From Algoriphagus winogradskyi (GTDB lineage Bacteria > Bacteroidota > Bacteroidia > Cytophagales > Cyclobacteriaceae), in contig NZ_FXUA01000008.1 of the NCBI RefSeq assembly GCF_900182815.1, positions 1 to 64,000 on the forward strand: a stretch of DNA of 64,000 nt, read 5' to 3'. The translations under genes and the position numbers were made by a program. Below are positions 26,081 to 35,072 of the stretch, piece after piece (the stretch's first letter is position 1; each line of letters starts with the position of its first letter). A model generated the notes under the pieces. That model did not search any database and had not been told where the DNA came from. It was given only the letters and a program-made list of their open reading frames with translations.

Positions 26081-27174
26081 TAAGCTTTAATTTCTACCAC
26101 TGCAGTTTTATCCTGAGATGCATTTCTTATGGCAATTTGTCTAGCTATTTCTTCAGCTAATGTCATATATGATTCTTGGGTGATTCCTTTTTTCAAAACA
26201 GCTGGATATCCTGAATCACCACTTTCCCTAATACTTTGTACGATTGGTATTTCTCCCAAAAACGGCACATCGTATTTCTCAGCTAATCTTTTTCCTCCCT
26301 CTTTACCAAATAAGTAATACTTATTATCAGGTAATTCTTCGGGTGTAAAATAAGCCATATTTTCAATAACACCTAAGATGGGTACGTTAATTTGTGGCTG
26401 TCTAAACATCGACAATCCCTTGTTAGCATCTGCCAAAGCGACCTTTTGGGGCGTTGTTACTATTACCGCACCGGTAACCGGTACTGTTTGTACCATGGTG
26501 AGGTGAATATCCGAAGTTCCTGGAGGTAGGTCAATCAATAAATAATCCAATTCTCCCCATTCTACGTCTGAAATAAATTGCTTTAACGCAGAACTCGCCA
26601 TAGGGCCTCTCCATACCACGGCACTGTCCACAGGTGTCAGAAAACCAATAGACATCAATTTGACTCCATATTGCTCTATAGGAACGATAATATTCTTTTC
26701 ACCTACTTTTTTTACTGCTGGTTGCTCCGCTTCCACATTAAACATAGTAGGAATCGAAGGACCCGATATATCTGCATCAATCAATCCAACTTTTGCTCCG
26801 GTTTTAGCTAGGGATACCGCTAAATTTACAGCTGTGGTGGATTTACCTACTCCTCCTTTACCAGAGGCAATGGCTATGATGTTTTTAACTTGAGGTAAAA
26901 CGGGTGCAGCATCTCTGATGGTAGTTACCTGAGAAGTCATAAATAAGTCCCACTTAGGCTCAGAACCAAATTCCTCTTTCAGTACTTCCAAGCAATTATT
27001 TTTGATTACTTCTTTGAGAGGGCAGGCTGGCGTAGTTAGAACTACATTAAAGCTGACGTTTTTACCGTTGATTTCTATCTTTTGTATCATCCCCAACGTG
27101 ACCAAATCCTTCTTCAGATCTGGATCTTGTACCCGGGAAAGCGTTTTCAGGATATTATCCTTAGTTAACTCCAT
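26080..27174 (-). CDS. mrp: Mrp/NBP35-family Fe-S cluster carrier ATPase
   Basis: 364 residues. An N-terminal MIP18/DUF59 domain (about 1-85) precedes the ParA-like P-loop domain with deviant Walker A 'ASGKGGVGKSTTAVNL' (about 103-118), 'IDADISGPSIPTMF', and 'LLIDLPPGTSDIHLT'. Mrp/ApbC proteins bind and transfer [4Fe-4S] clusters. The usual CxxC after 'VIENMAYF' is missing: the segment reads 'YFTPEELPDNKYY'. The cluster site, if any, therefore differs or relies on the coupled Nfu protein encoded immediately downstream. The gene is divergent from dnaG. Confidence 0.94.
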   Translation of the reverse strand: MELTKDNILKTLSRVQDPDLKKDLVTLGMIQKIEINGKNVSFNVVLTTPACPLKEVIKNNCLEVLKEEFGSEPKWDLFMTSQVTTIRDAAPVLPQVKNIIAIASGKGGVGKSTTAVNLAVSLAKTGAKVGLIDADISGPSIPTMFNVEAEQPAVKKVGEKNIIVPIEQYGVKLMSIGFLTPVDSAVVWRGPMASSALKQFISDVEWGELDYLLIDLPPGTSDIHLTMVQTVPVTGAVIVTTPQKVALADANKGLSMFRQPQINVPILGVIENMAYFTPEELPDNKYYLFGKEGGKRLAEKYDVPFLGEIPIVQSIRESGDSGYPAVLKKGITQESYMTLAEEIARQIAIRNASQDKTAVVEIKA

Positions 27175-27300
27175 GAATTGAATATTGTAATTTTGCGCAA
27201 TTTAGAGCTTAATGGCTTCTAAATAAAGTATGAATTAAATCTATATTACTTCTGAACTAGATGAAACCTTAGAAAGTTCTCATTTTTTAGATTCAGCAAT

Positions 27301-27308
27301 TAACTTTG
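27301..27308 (+). promoter_or_regulatory. Bacteroidota -7 box upstream of dnaG
   Basis: TAACTTTG matches TAnnTTTG and lies 16 bases before the dnaG ATG. No clear -33 TTG is present at the expected distance. Confidence 0.45.
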
Positions 27309-27324
27309 CTTCATTCATTTTCCT

Positions 27325-29262
27325 ATGGGCATAAGTAAACTTACAACGGACAAGGTCAAAGAACGCATGGACATCGAAGAGGTGATCGGTGACTATTTAC
27401 CTATGAAAAAGAAAGGTCAGAATCTCTGGGCCAACTGTCCGTTCCATGGAGAAAAGACACCTTCATTTTCTATTTCTCCTGCAAAGCAAATCTATAAGTG
27501 CTTTGGGTGTGGCAAAGCCGGCGATCCAATCCAATTCATAATGGATATTGAAGGCATTGGTTTTCAAGAGGCAATTAAACACATAGCCGGGCGGTATGGA
27601 ATCGAGGTAGAGGAAGATGAAACCCGTACTCCTGAGCAGAATGAAGCTCAAAATGAGCGGGAAAGCTTACTCATTGCTTTAGGTTTTGCTAGAGATTTTT
27701 TTGTGGAAAACTTACAAACAGCAGAAGGGAAATCCATTGGCTTAAGTTATTTCAAGGAGAGGGGGTTTACTCCAGCTATCATAGAGAAGTTTGACCTAGG
27801 TTATGCACTTGACGGTTGGGATAATTTGCTTAATGCTGCCAAGTCAGCTGGTTTTAAGGAGGAAATTCTGCTAAAAGCAGGTTTGATTCTGCAGAAAGAA
27901 GGAGATGCATCCCGAGTTTACGATCGCTTTAGGAATCGTGTGATTTTCGCAATTCACAACATTAGCGGTAAACCCCTTGGCTTCGGTGCACGAATCCTTA
28001 CCAAAGACAAAAATCAACCCAAATACATCAACTCTCCAGAGACACCAGTTTATCATAAGAGCGATGTGCTCTATGGGATGTTTCAGGCGAAAAAAGCAAT
28101 ACGAGAAAAAGACAATTGCTATCTGGTGGAAGGCTATACGGATGTAGTGAGCCTCCATCTTTCGGGGATAGAGAATGTAGTGGCTTCTTCGGGAACTTCA
28201 CTGACCGATGGTCAGATCAAATTGATCAAGAGATTTACCGATCAGGTGACTGTGCTCTACGATGGTGATGCTGCCGGGATCAAAGCTTCACTTCGAGGTA
28301 TAGATCTATTGCTGGAAGGTGGGTTGAATGTGAAAGCAGTAGTTTTTCCTGATGGAGAAGATCCAGACAGTTATTCCAGAAAAGTCGGTTCCCAGGCGTT
28401 TCAAGATTATCTCGAGAACAATAGCCGTGATTTTATTGGGTTTAAAATAGGTCTATACAAGGAAGAATTTACCAAAAATCCTATCCGTAAAGCTGAGGTA
28501 ATCCGGGAAGTTGTATTAAGTATCGGGAAAATTCCTGATCCGATTATTCGCTCCGTTTATGCTAAGGAAGCTTCCGGGCTATTGGGAATAGAGGAAGATA
28601 TTATTCATGCGGAGCTAAACAAAACACTGTTAAAGAGCCAGAAGGATAATTATTACAGTCAGAAGGACGAGGCTTTTGCCGAGCAGGCAGTTAATGAATT
28701 AATTCCTGACGAAACTGCCACGACTTTCTCAGAAATTCTAAGAATTCAGGAACGTGAGATGATTCGCATTCTAGTGAATTATGGTTGGCAGAAATTAGGA
28801 GATGAAGAAATGCACTTGTGTCAATACCTACTTTCTGAGACTGAAGATCTCGATTTTACTACTCCTATTTATAATCGGATTCTAGACCTGTATAGAAATA
28901 GCCTACTTCAGGGAGAAATTCCCACCTCAGAATATTTTATAGGCTTGGGTGATAAGGAAATACAACTAGAGGTAATAGATTTAATTACAGTTCGCCATGA
29001 AGTTTCGCATCATTGGGCAGATACGCATCAGATTATAATCAATACTGAATCCGATGATCTGACAATCACTGGGTTTAAATCCATCCTGAGGTTGAAGCGC
29101 AAGATGGTGCAAAAGCTAATGGAAGAGGCTAAGGAGAAAATAAAAAATGCGGAATCTGAGCAGCTAGATGACGATAAAGTTCATGAGTTTCAGGTGATTT
29201 ATTTTGAGCTCAAAAAAGTACAGCTTGAAATTGACAAAGAGCTGGGAATAGTAATTGGGTAA
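27325..29262 (+). CDS. dnaG: DNA primase
   Basis: 645 residues, a normal length. The N-terminal CHC2 zinc finger has ligands C38, H41, C59 and C62 ('NCPFHGEKTPSFSI', 'YKCFGCGKAGD'). The primase core follows, then the TOPRIM domain (about 262-345: 'YLVEGYTDVVSLH', 'VTVLYDGDAAGIKA', 'PDGEDPDSY' with metal-binding acidic residues) and a C-terminal helicase-binding region. It makes RNA primers for lagging-strand synthesis with DnaB. It is divergent from mrp and starts a rightward run dnaG, ribBA, hypothetical, surE. Confidence 0.98.
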   Translation: MGISKLTTDKVKERMDIEEVIGDYLPMKKKGQNLWANCPFHGEKTPSFSISPAKQIYKCFGCGKAGDPIQFIMDIEGIGFQEAIKHIAGRYGIEVEEDETRTPEQNEAQNERESLLIALGFARDFFVENLQTAEGKSIGLSYFKERGFTPAIIEKFDLGYALDGWDNLLNAAKSAGFKEEILLKAGLILQKEGDASRVYDRFRNRVIFAIHNISGKPLGFGARILTKDKNQPKYINSPETPVYHKSDVLYGMFQAKKAIREKDNCYLVEGYTDVVSLHLSGIENVVASSGTSLTDGQIKLIKRFTDQVTVLYDGDAAGIKASLRGIDLLLEGGLNVKAVVFPDGEDPDSYSRKVGSQAFQDYLENNSRDFIGFKIGLYKEEFTKNPIRKAEVIREVVLSIGKIPDPIIRSVYAKEASGLLGIEEDIIHAELNKTLLKSQKDNYYSQKDEAFAEQAVNELIPDETATTFSEILRIQEREMIRILVNYGWQKLGDEEMHLCQYLLSETEDLDFTTPIYNRILDLYRNSLLQGEIPTSEYFIGLGDKEIQLEVIDLITVRHEVSHHWADTHQIIINTESDDLTITGFKSILRLKRKMVQKLMEEAKEKIKNAESEQLDDDKVHEFQVIYFELKKVQLEIDKELGIVIG

Positions 29263-29347
29263 ACCAAACTTTATTTGGCTTCTTCCTGTTTAAGATTTGA
29301 AAGCGTGTAAATTTGCTTTTCTTAATACTAATTCAAACACAAATTTC

Positions 29348-30559
29348 GTGGAAAAATATATTCTGGACCCGATTGAAGATGCTATAGTAGCTATCAAAAA
29401 CGGAGAAGTAATTGTCGTAGTAGATGATGAGGATAGAGAAAATGAGGGTGATTTCGTGTGTGCTGCGGACACAGTAACTCCAGAAATCATCAATTTCATG
29501 GCGACTCATGGGCGTGGGCTTATATGTGCTCCTCTTATAGAAGATCGTTGTGAAAAGCTTGGTCTCGAGTTAATGGTAGGGAATAATACCGCTGCTTATG
29601 AAACTCCTTTTACGGTCTCCGTTGACCTGATCGGTCATGGGTGTACTACAGGTATTTCTGCGGCGGATAGAGCCAATACAATCAAAGCACTCGTAGATGA
29701 TTCTATAGACCCGAGCGAATTAGGAAAGCCTGGTCATATTTTTCCCCTCAAAGCTAAAAGAGGTGGGGTATTAAGAAGGGCAGGACATACTGAAGCAGCA
29801 ATTGATTTAGCGCGTTTGGCTGGATTTTCCCCAGCAGGTGTTTTGGTGGAAATAATGAATGAGGACGGGACTATGGCCCGACTCCCAGATTTGGTAGAGG
29901 TAGCTAAGAAATTTAATCTAAAGCTAATTTCTATCAAGGATTTAATTGCCTATAGATTGAAGCATGAGTCTCTCATCAAGCGTGAGATTGGGGTAGAGCT
30001 TCCTACAGATTTTGGAGATTTTGAATTAATTGCATTTCGTCAAACCAATACTCAAGAGCTACATCTAGCGTTGGTAAAGGGCAAATGGGATAAGGATGAG
30101 CCGGTATTGGTTCGAGTGCATTCTTCTTGTATGACGGGTGATATTTTCGGTTCCTGCAGATGTGATTGTGGTCCCCAATTACATGCTGCCATGCAGATGG
30201 TTCAGAAAGAAGGAAAAGGTGTTATTCTTTATATGAATCAGGAAGGAAGAGGGATTGGTTTAATTAATAAGTTGAAAGCATATAAATTACAGGAAGAAGG
30301 CATGGACACCGTTCAGGCGAATCTAGCGCTTGGTCTTCCTTCAGATAGCAGAGACTATGGGGTAGGAGCTCAGATATTACGTGATCTGGATGTGAGTAAA
30401 TTACGTCTGATATCCAACAACCCTCAAAAGAGAGTGGGTCTCCTAGGCTATGGTCTGCAAATCGTAGAGCAAGTTCCTATAGAAATAAGTCCAAATGTGC
30501 ATAATGAAAAATATCTTCAGACTAAGCGGGATAAAATGGGGCACAATATTTTAAAGTAA
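29348..30559 (+). CDS. ribBA: Bifunctional 3,4-dihydroxy-2-butanone-4-phosphate synthase / GTP cyclohydrolase II
   Basis: 403 residues from GTG at 29348. An earlier TTG at 29297 would add 17 residues not expected in the family. The RibB half (about 1-200) has '[18 protein letters not shown]' and '[16 protein letters not shown]'. The RibA half (about 205-403) has zinc ligands in '[17 protein letters not shown]' and the 'NQEGRGIGL' GTP-site motif. Together they make the two precursors, from ribulose 5-phosphate and GTP, at the start of riboflavin synthesis. No FMN riboswitch is visible in the 85 bases before it. Confidence 0.96.
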   Translation: MEKYILDPIEDAIVAIKNGEVIVVVDDEDRENEGDFVCAADTVTPEIINFMATHGRGLICAPLIEDRCEKLGLELMVGNNTAAYETPFTVSVDLIGHGCTTGISAADRANTIKALVDDSIDPSELGKPGHIFPLKAKRGGVLRRAGHTEAAIDLARLAGFSPAGVLVEIMNEDGTMARLPDLVEVAKKFNLKLISIKDLIAYRLKHESLIKREIGVELPTDFGDFELIAFRQTNTQELHLALVKGKWDKDEPVLVRVHSSCMTGDIFGSCRCDCGPQLHAAMQMVQKEGKGVILYMNQEGRGIGLINKLKAYKLQEEGMDTVQANLALGLPSDSRDYGVGAQILRDLDVSKLRLISNNPQKRVGLLGYGLQIVEQVPIEISPNVHNEKYLQTKRDKMGHNILK

Positions 30560-30638
30560 ATTGATTTTCTTGTATTGATATTTGTCAATATCTGGTATTG
30601 AGAATTAACCTGCCACGAAATATTCCGTAAACTCAGAC

Positions 30639-31301
30639 ATGATGGAAACCGCGAAAAAAGTAATATTCTCCCTTAGCATACTATTTTTGAGTATAGCTGC
30701 TGCTTTTGCACAGAACCAATTCCCTTCACAATTATGGCACAAAGGGAATATCTATACCACAGATGGACAGGTATATGGAGGAAAAATCAAGTATGATTTG
30801 GATAACAACGTAGTTCAGTTGCAAGACCAAACTATTGAGACATTTACATCGACGAATGTCACCTATTTTGAGTTTTTTGATGAAGTGTATGGTGGTGTAC
30901 GTAAATTCTACAGCTTGCCTTATGCTTTTGAGAACGATTATGCCACTCCTATATTCTTTGAAGTGCTGACACAAGGGGAAGAACTTGCCTTACTATGCAG
31001 AGAGTACGTAGCTACTGATTCTAGAGGAATGGGGAACTATGGAATGATGGGGGGGTATGGCATGAACCCTTATTATGGTCCCCCGTCAATGATGGTGGGT
31101 CAAAAGTTAGCTTTTAATTACTATTTTTTGAAAAATGGTAAGATTGAACAGTACAGCTTGAAAAAGAAAGATCTGTTTGAAATGCTGCCAGGTCATGATG
31201 ACCAAATATCTCTTTTTATGCGCAAAAATCGATTAGACTATGATAAAAGAGGAGATTTACTGCGTATCACAGCCTATTACAACGAATTGAATCAAAATTA
31301 A
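30639..31301 (+). CDS. Conserved secreted hypothetical protein
   Basis: 220 residues with a clear signal peptide (about 1-26, 'SIAAAFAQNQF'). The mature part is beta-rich ('GNIYTTDGQVYGGKIKY', 'TNVTYFEFFDEVYGGVRKFY') and includes a Gly/Met/Tyr-rich loop near residue 135 ('GMGNYGMMGGYGMNPYYG'), followed by a C-terminal helical stretch. I do not recognise the family; a periplasmic or outer-membrane location is likely. Two ATG codons stand in tandem at 30639 and 30642; either may be used. The stop codon abuts the surE ATG with no gap, indicating coupling. Confidence 0.82.
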   Translation: MMETAKKVIFSLSILFLSIAAAFAQNQFPSQLWHKGNIYTTDGQVYGGKIKYDLDNNVVQLQDQTIETFTSTNVTYFEFFDEVYGGVRKFYSLPYAFENDYATPIFFEVLTQGEELALLCREYVATDSRGMGNYGMMGGYGMNPYYGPPSMMVGQKLAFNYYFLKNGKIEQYSLKKKDLFEMLPGHDDQISLFMRKNRLDYDKRGDLLRITAYYNELNQN

Positions 31302-32087
31302 ATGTCCAAACCATTAATTCTCGTCTCGAATGATGATGGAATCACCTCGAAAGGGATTCGTGTTCTCGTATCTGTAATGAAGAAATTGGGAGATGTGGTG
31401 GTAGTAGCACCCGATAGCCCCCAATCAGGTATGGGGCACGCCATTACCATAGGAGAAACTTTACGATTAGAAGAGGTAGATATTTTCGATGGAGTAAAAG
31501 CTTACAAGTCAAGTGGTACTCCTGCAGATTGCGTGAAATTGGCGAAGCATTATGTGATGAAGGATAGAAGTCCAGATTTAATCGTGAGTGGGATAAATCA
31601 TGGCTCAAATACCTCGATATCTGTTCTTTACTCTGGCACTATGTCTGCGGCAATTGAAGGGGCAATGGAAGGTTATCCTTCGATTGGTTTTAGTTTATGT
31701 GATTTTTCCTCAAAGGCTGAATTCTCTCATATAGAAGAATGGGTGGAGAAAATAACCCGTCAGGTACTTAAAAAAGGAATGACAAAAGGGATTGCACTTA
31801 ATGTAAACTTTCCGCCGAAGCAAAATGAAGCTATCAAAGGGGTGAAAATTTGTCGTCAAGCTGATGCTAAATGGCAGGAGGAGTTTGACGAACGTTTTGA
31901 TCCGAATGGTAGAAAGTATTTATGGTTAGCTGGAAATTTTGTGAATTTTGACAAAGGCGAGGATAATGACGAATGGGCCATTGCCAATAATTTCGTTTCC
32001 ATAGTTCCATGCCAATATGATTTGACAGCCCATCATGCAATTACACAACTAAATAAAGATTGGGATTGGGATGATTTAAAAAAGTAA
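31302..32087 (+). CDS. surE: 5'/3'-nucleotidase SurE
   Basis: 261 residues, typical length. The N-terminal metal motif 'LILVSNDDGITSKGI' (Asp 11-12), 'APDSPQSGMGHAIT' and 'VSGINHGSNTSISVLYSGT' are the defining SurE motifs. The metal-dependent enzyme dephosphorylates nucleoside monophosphates and is linked to stationary-phase survival. It begins immediately after the preceding stop codon. Confidence 0.97.
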   Translation: MSKPLILVSNDDGITSKGIRVLVSVMKKLGDVVVVAPDSPQSGMGHAITIGETLRLEEVDIFDGVKAYKSSGTPADCVKLAKHYVMKDRSPDLIVSGINHGSNTSISVLYSGTMSAAIEGAMEGYPSIGFSLCDFSSKAEFSHIEEWVEKITRQVLKKGMTKGIALNVNFPPKQNEAIKGVKICRQADAKWQEEFDERFDPNGRKYLWLAGNFVNFDKGEDNDEWAIANNFVSIVPCQYDLTAHHAITQLNKDWDWDDLKK

Positions 32088-32117
32088 TCCAAGGATGATT
32101 TTTTAAATTCCTGTCTC

Positions 32118-32181
32118 TTTGTTTTTTAACTGGTTATTTTTGTTTTTTAACTAGTTGTTTTTGTTTTTTTAATTTTTAAAA
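32118..32181 (+). repeat. Three tandem T-rich units with 21-base period
   Basis: The sequence gttttttaac recurs at 32121 and 32142, with a degenerate copy (gtttttttaa) at 32163; units are 21 bases, about two helical turns. They lie directly before the histidine-kinase gene and after surE. They may be a curved promoter region or a poor terminator. Confidence 0.7.
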
Positions 32182-32194
32182 TAGAACTGACTTC

Positions 32195-34138
32195 TTGAAG
32201 CGAATTTTATTCTTTCTTTTTCTACTCAGCATATCCTTTAATGCTGCGGCCCAAAGTCAGGCTATTGACAGCCTGAAGCAGATACTTCCTACCACAAAAG
32301 GAGAGGAAAGGTTGACTATTTTGAATGAATTGTCATTTTACCTGCGAGAAATAAAGCAAGAAGAAGCTTTTACCTATGCTACCGAAGCTGAGAAACTAGC
32401 AAAATCCTTCAATAACCCATCTGAAGAAGCTAAAGCCAAAGAGAATTTAGGCTGGATATTTTACCGTAGAGGACAGTGGCAGAAATCATTCAATTACTCC
32501 AAGGAAGCTTATAAATTAGCTGTAGATGCAAATAATTTGGCAGAAGCAGCTAGAGTATTGAATAGTATGGGAGCGCTTTATTATGAACAGCAAAACTATT
32601 CTATGGCTATAGTTCAATTTAAGAAGGCCTATGAAATCAGTGATACAGTAGGAGATCTCTATACTATGATTCGAAGTCTTAATAATGTTGCTCTCAACTT
32701 TTTAAGAATCAATGAACTGGACTCAGCTTTAGCTTATACAAATATCGCAATTGAGGCAAATAGAAGTGCAGGGTCGCCATATTTGCTTTCTTTTTCAAAT
32801 CGTGTCTTAGGGGATGTTTACTTTTCTAGAAATCAGTTGGATTCAGCTGAGAAGATATACGAGAAGGCGCTACAAAATGGAATATCCCAAGGCATCTTCA
32901 CTTTACAAGCAAGCTTGTTTTACAGGCTTGGAGACACGTATCTTTTGAATGGTAAGTATGAAAAGGCCAGAGAAGTATTGCTTAGAGGAATTGAGGTGTC
33001 TGGGCAGAATGGCCTAATTGACGAGTTATCAAAAAGTCATAAATCATTAGCAAACTACTATCGGCAAATTGGGGATTATAAAAATGCCTATGAGCAACAA
33101 TCCAAGTTTATCACCTTGAATGATTCCATAGTAAATAAGTCAAGCAGGGATAGGCTGGCCTTAATGCAGGGGATGTTTCAGGATGACTTGGAGCAATCTG
33201 AACTAGAACTATTAGTAGCGCAGAATGAGAATCAAGCCACTAGATTGGCTTTAAACCGAAAAATAATCTTCTTAGTTAGTGGAGGTTCTGTACTGATTTT
33301 GGCACTGATGGTTTGGCTATTTTATCTAAACAGAAATATCAAGAAATACAATACAAGCTTGCTTCTTCAAAAGCAGCAAATACGAAAGCAGAATGAAGAT
33401 TTGGAAACTAAATCTATTCAACTCCAAGAAATCAATCAGACTAAAAACAAACTCTTTTCTATAATTGGGCATGACCTAAGAGGGCCGGTTGGTCAAGTGA
33501 AGTCTATTGTTGACTCATTGATATTGGGCCATTTGAGTCAAGAGGAATTTGATGAACTTATTCAACATTTAAAAGTGGATGTGGATACGGTGTATTTTAC
33601 CCTTAATAATACCCTAAAATGGTCTCTAGCTCAAATGGAAGGTTTTAAACTTCAAAAGGTGGATTTTGACTTGTATCAGCTTGTTTGTGATAACATTAAA
33701 CTAATCAGCCCTAAACTAAGGGAGAAGTCTCTGGAGGTGGAATTCACCTCTTCATTCAAAGATATACAGGTTTATGCGGATCGGGATTTGATCGAAATTG
33801 TGATCAGGAATATCCTAAATAATGCAGTAAAGTATTCTAAGCCAGGGGATACTATTCAGCTTTCAGGGGAAGTAAATAATGGCTTGATTACTTGGTATGT
33901 AAAAGATCAAGGAATAGGTATGGACGAAGCTCAGATAAATGAATTGCTCTCTACCGATTATGTGATTTCGGATTCTAAATTAGGTACCAAAATGGAAAAA
34001 GGATCTGGTTTAGGGTTGCAGATTTGCAAGGAATTTACTCGTATGAATGATGGTGAATTATTTATTATTAGCCAACCTGGTGAAGGAACACAGGTAGGCG
34101 TGAAACTACCTGCCAGTAACGTTTTAATCAACAATTAA
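32195..34138 (+). CDS. TPR-containing sensor histidine kinase
   Basis: 647 residues. The TTG start at 32195 is chosen because it gives a textbook signal peptide ('LFFLFLLSISFNAAAQ') and no ATG/GTG fits. Five to six periplasmic TPR repeats (about 60-320) are followed by one membrane span (about 350-372), a coiled coil, a HisKA-type dimerisation helix with phospho-acceptor His in 'FSIIGHDLRGPVGQ' (about 428), and an HATPase_c domain ('IRNILNNAVKYS', 'VKDQGIGMDE', 'KGSGLGLQICKEF'). No receiver domain or response-regulator gene is adjacent, so it is an orphan kinase. The last 15 bases overlap the convergent gene's end. Confidence 0.94.
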   Translation: MKRILFFLFLLSISFNAAAQSQAIDSLKQILPTTKGEERLTILNELSFYLREIKQEEAFTYATEAEKLAKSFNNPSEEAKAKENLGWIFYRRGQWQKSFNYSKEAYKLAVDANNLAEAARVLNSMGALYYEQQNYSMAIVQFKKAYEISDTVGDLYTMIRSLNNVALNFLRINELDSALAYTNIAIEANRSAGSPYLLSFSNRVLGDVYFSRNQLDSAEKIYEKALQNGISQGIFTLQASLFYRLGDTYLLNGKYEKAREVLLRGIEVSGQNGLIDELSKSHKSLANYYRQIGDYKNAYEQQSKFITLNDSIVNKSSRDRLALMQGMFQDDLEQSELELLVAQNENQATRLALNRKIIFLVSGGSVLILALMVWLFYLNRNIKKYNTSLLLQKQQIRKQNEDLETKSIQLQEINQTKNKLFSIIGHDLRGPVGQVKSIVDSLILGHLSQEEFDELIQHLKVDVDTVYFTLNNTLKWSLAQMEGFKLQKVDFDLYQLVCDNIKLISPKLREKSLEVEFTSSFKDIQVYADRDLIEIVIRNILNNAVKYSKPGDTIQLSGEVNNGLITWYVKDQGIGMDEAQINELLSTDYVISDSKLGTKMEKGSGLGLQICKEFTRMNDGELFIISQPGEGTQVGVKLPASNVLINN

Positions 34139-34996
34139 AAGGTGTTCACTAGTAAGAAAATCCTCAAGTCGGAGTTCTTCGGTAATAATCCCTAATTCTT
34201 TCATTATTTTCATCGCATCGATTAGCTTACTTTTTGAGATTTCAGGATTAGTAGCCCAGGATGTTTGAGCAAACCATTCCTTCACATCATTAGGATTTAG
34301 TTCATAGTTTTTTGCGATATCCGCAATGGCAGAGGAACTGGTCTGGAGGCTTTTGGATTCCGCATAAACAATGTCTCTTAAGTTAACTATTAACTCCCCA
34401 AATTCTGCTAAGGCTTTATTAGTTGCGATGATTGCGAAGCAAGGCCATGGGCTAGGTACTTCTCCAATTCGCTTCATTTGTTTTGATTCGACCCAAGGTT
34501 TAGTCGTGTATTTTTCCCAGAGAAACATTTCTGGTTTCTCTGGAGTCATCTCTTCCAGCGCTCCAGGTAGATTGTTAACTATTTTGAAATTTAGCTGATT
34601 AGGATCCCAAGCTTCACGTTTTGCCAATACATAGCTCATCAATTGCGATCCCGAACCGATTCGGCTGATGAGAAAATCGTGTTCTTTGATCTCTTCCAAA
34701 GAAGTTACAGAAGAACCACCTGAAATGTGAATGCCCCAATTCAACGGTGATTGGACATGGAAGCCTATCATTTTAGATGGGTTTCCTGCTTCGAAATCTT
34801 TGAGAAAGCTCTCTGTCAATACAATGGCAATATCACACTTATCCTCTCTTAGATCTTTATTCATCTGTCCGGAACCTCTTGATTCGTCGTTCCACTCAAG
34901 CCTAACACCTTCCTTCTCAAAAGGTTGTTTGGCAACTACTTTTTTCCAAGGGAAATTAAAATGCTCTGGAACTCCGGTGATTCTAAGGGTTTTCAT
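34124..34996 (-). CDS. Periplasmic-binding-fold (type 2) protein without signal peptide
   Basis: 290 residues. It opens 'TLRITGVPEHFNFPWKKVV' with no signal peptide, so it is probably cytoplasmic. 'CDIAIVLTESFLKDFEAG', 'FLISRIGSGSQLMSYVLA' and 'WPCFAIIATNKAL' have the pattern of a type 2 periplasmic-binding fold like ABC-transporter substrate-binding proteins of the nitrate/thiamine precursor class. No permease or ATPase lies nearby. The ligand is unknown. Its 3' end overlaps the kinase gene by 15 bases on the opposite strand. Confidence 0.78.
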   Translation of the reverse strand: MKTLRITGVPEHFNFPWKKVVAKQPFEKEGVRLEWNDESRGSGQMNKDLREDKCDIAIVLTESFLKDFEAGNPSKMIGFHVQSPLNWGIHISGGSSVTSLEEIKEHDFLISRIGSGSQLMSYVLAKREAWDPNQLNFKIVNNLPGALEEMTPEKPEMFLWEKYTTKPWVESKQMKRIGEVPSPWPCFAIIATNKALAEFGELIVNLRDIVYAESKSLQTSSSAIADIAKNYELNPNDVKEWFAQTSWATNPEISKSKLIDAMKIMKELGIITEELRLEDFLTSEHLLIVD

Positions 34997-35072
34997 AAAT
35001 CAGGTAAAGTGAATTGACAAAAATAGAAAACCAATTTTTTACTCAACAACTGCTTGTCAAATATTAAGAAAA

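Noticed and set aside
29263..29347. FMN riboswitch upstream of ribBA
   Set aside because: Only 85 bases separate dnaG from ribBA and no RFN-type conserved pairing is visible.
32118..32181. CRISPR-like array from the 21-base repeats
   Set aside because: Units are adjacent, T-rich and have no spacers; no cas gene is present anywhere in the window.
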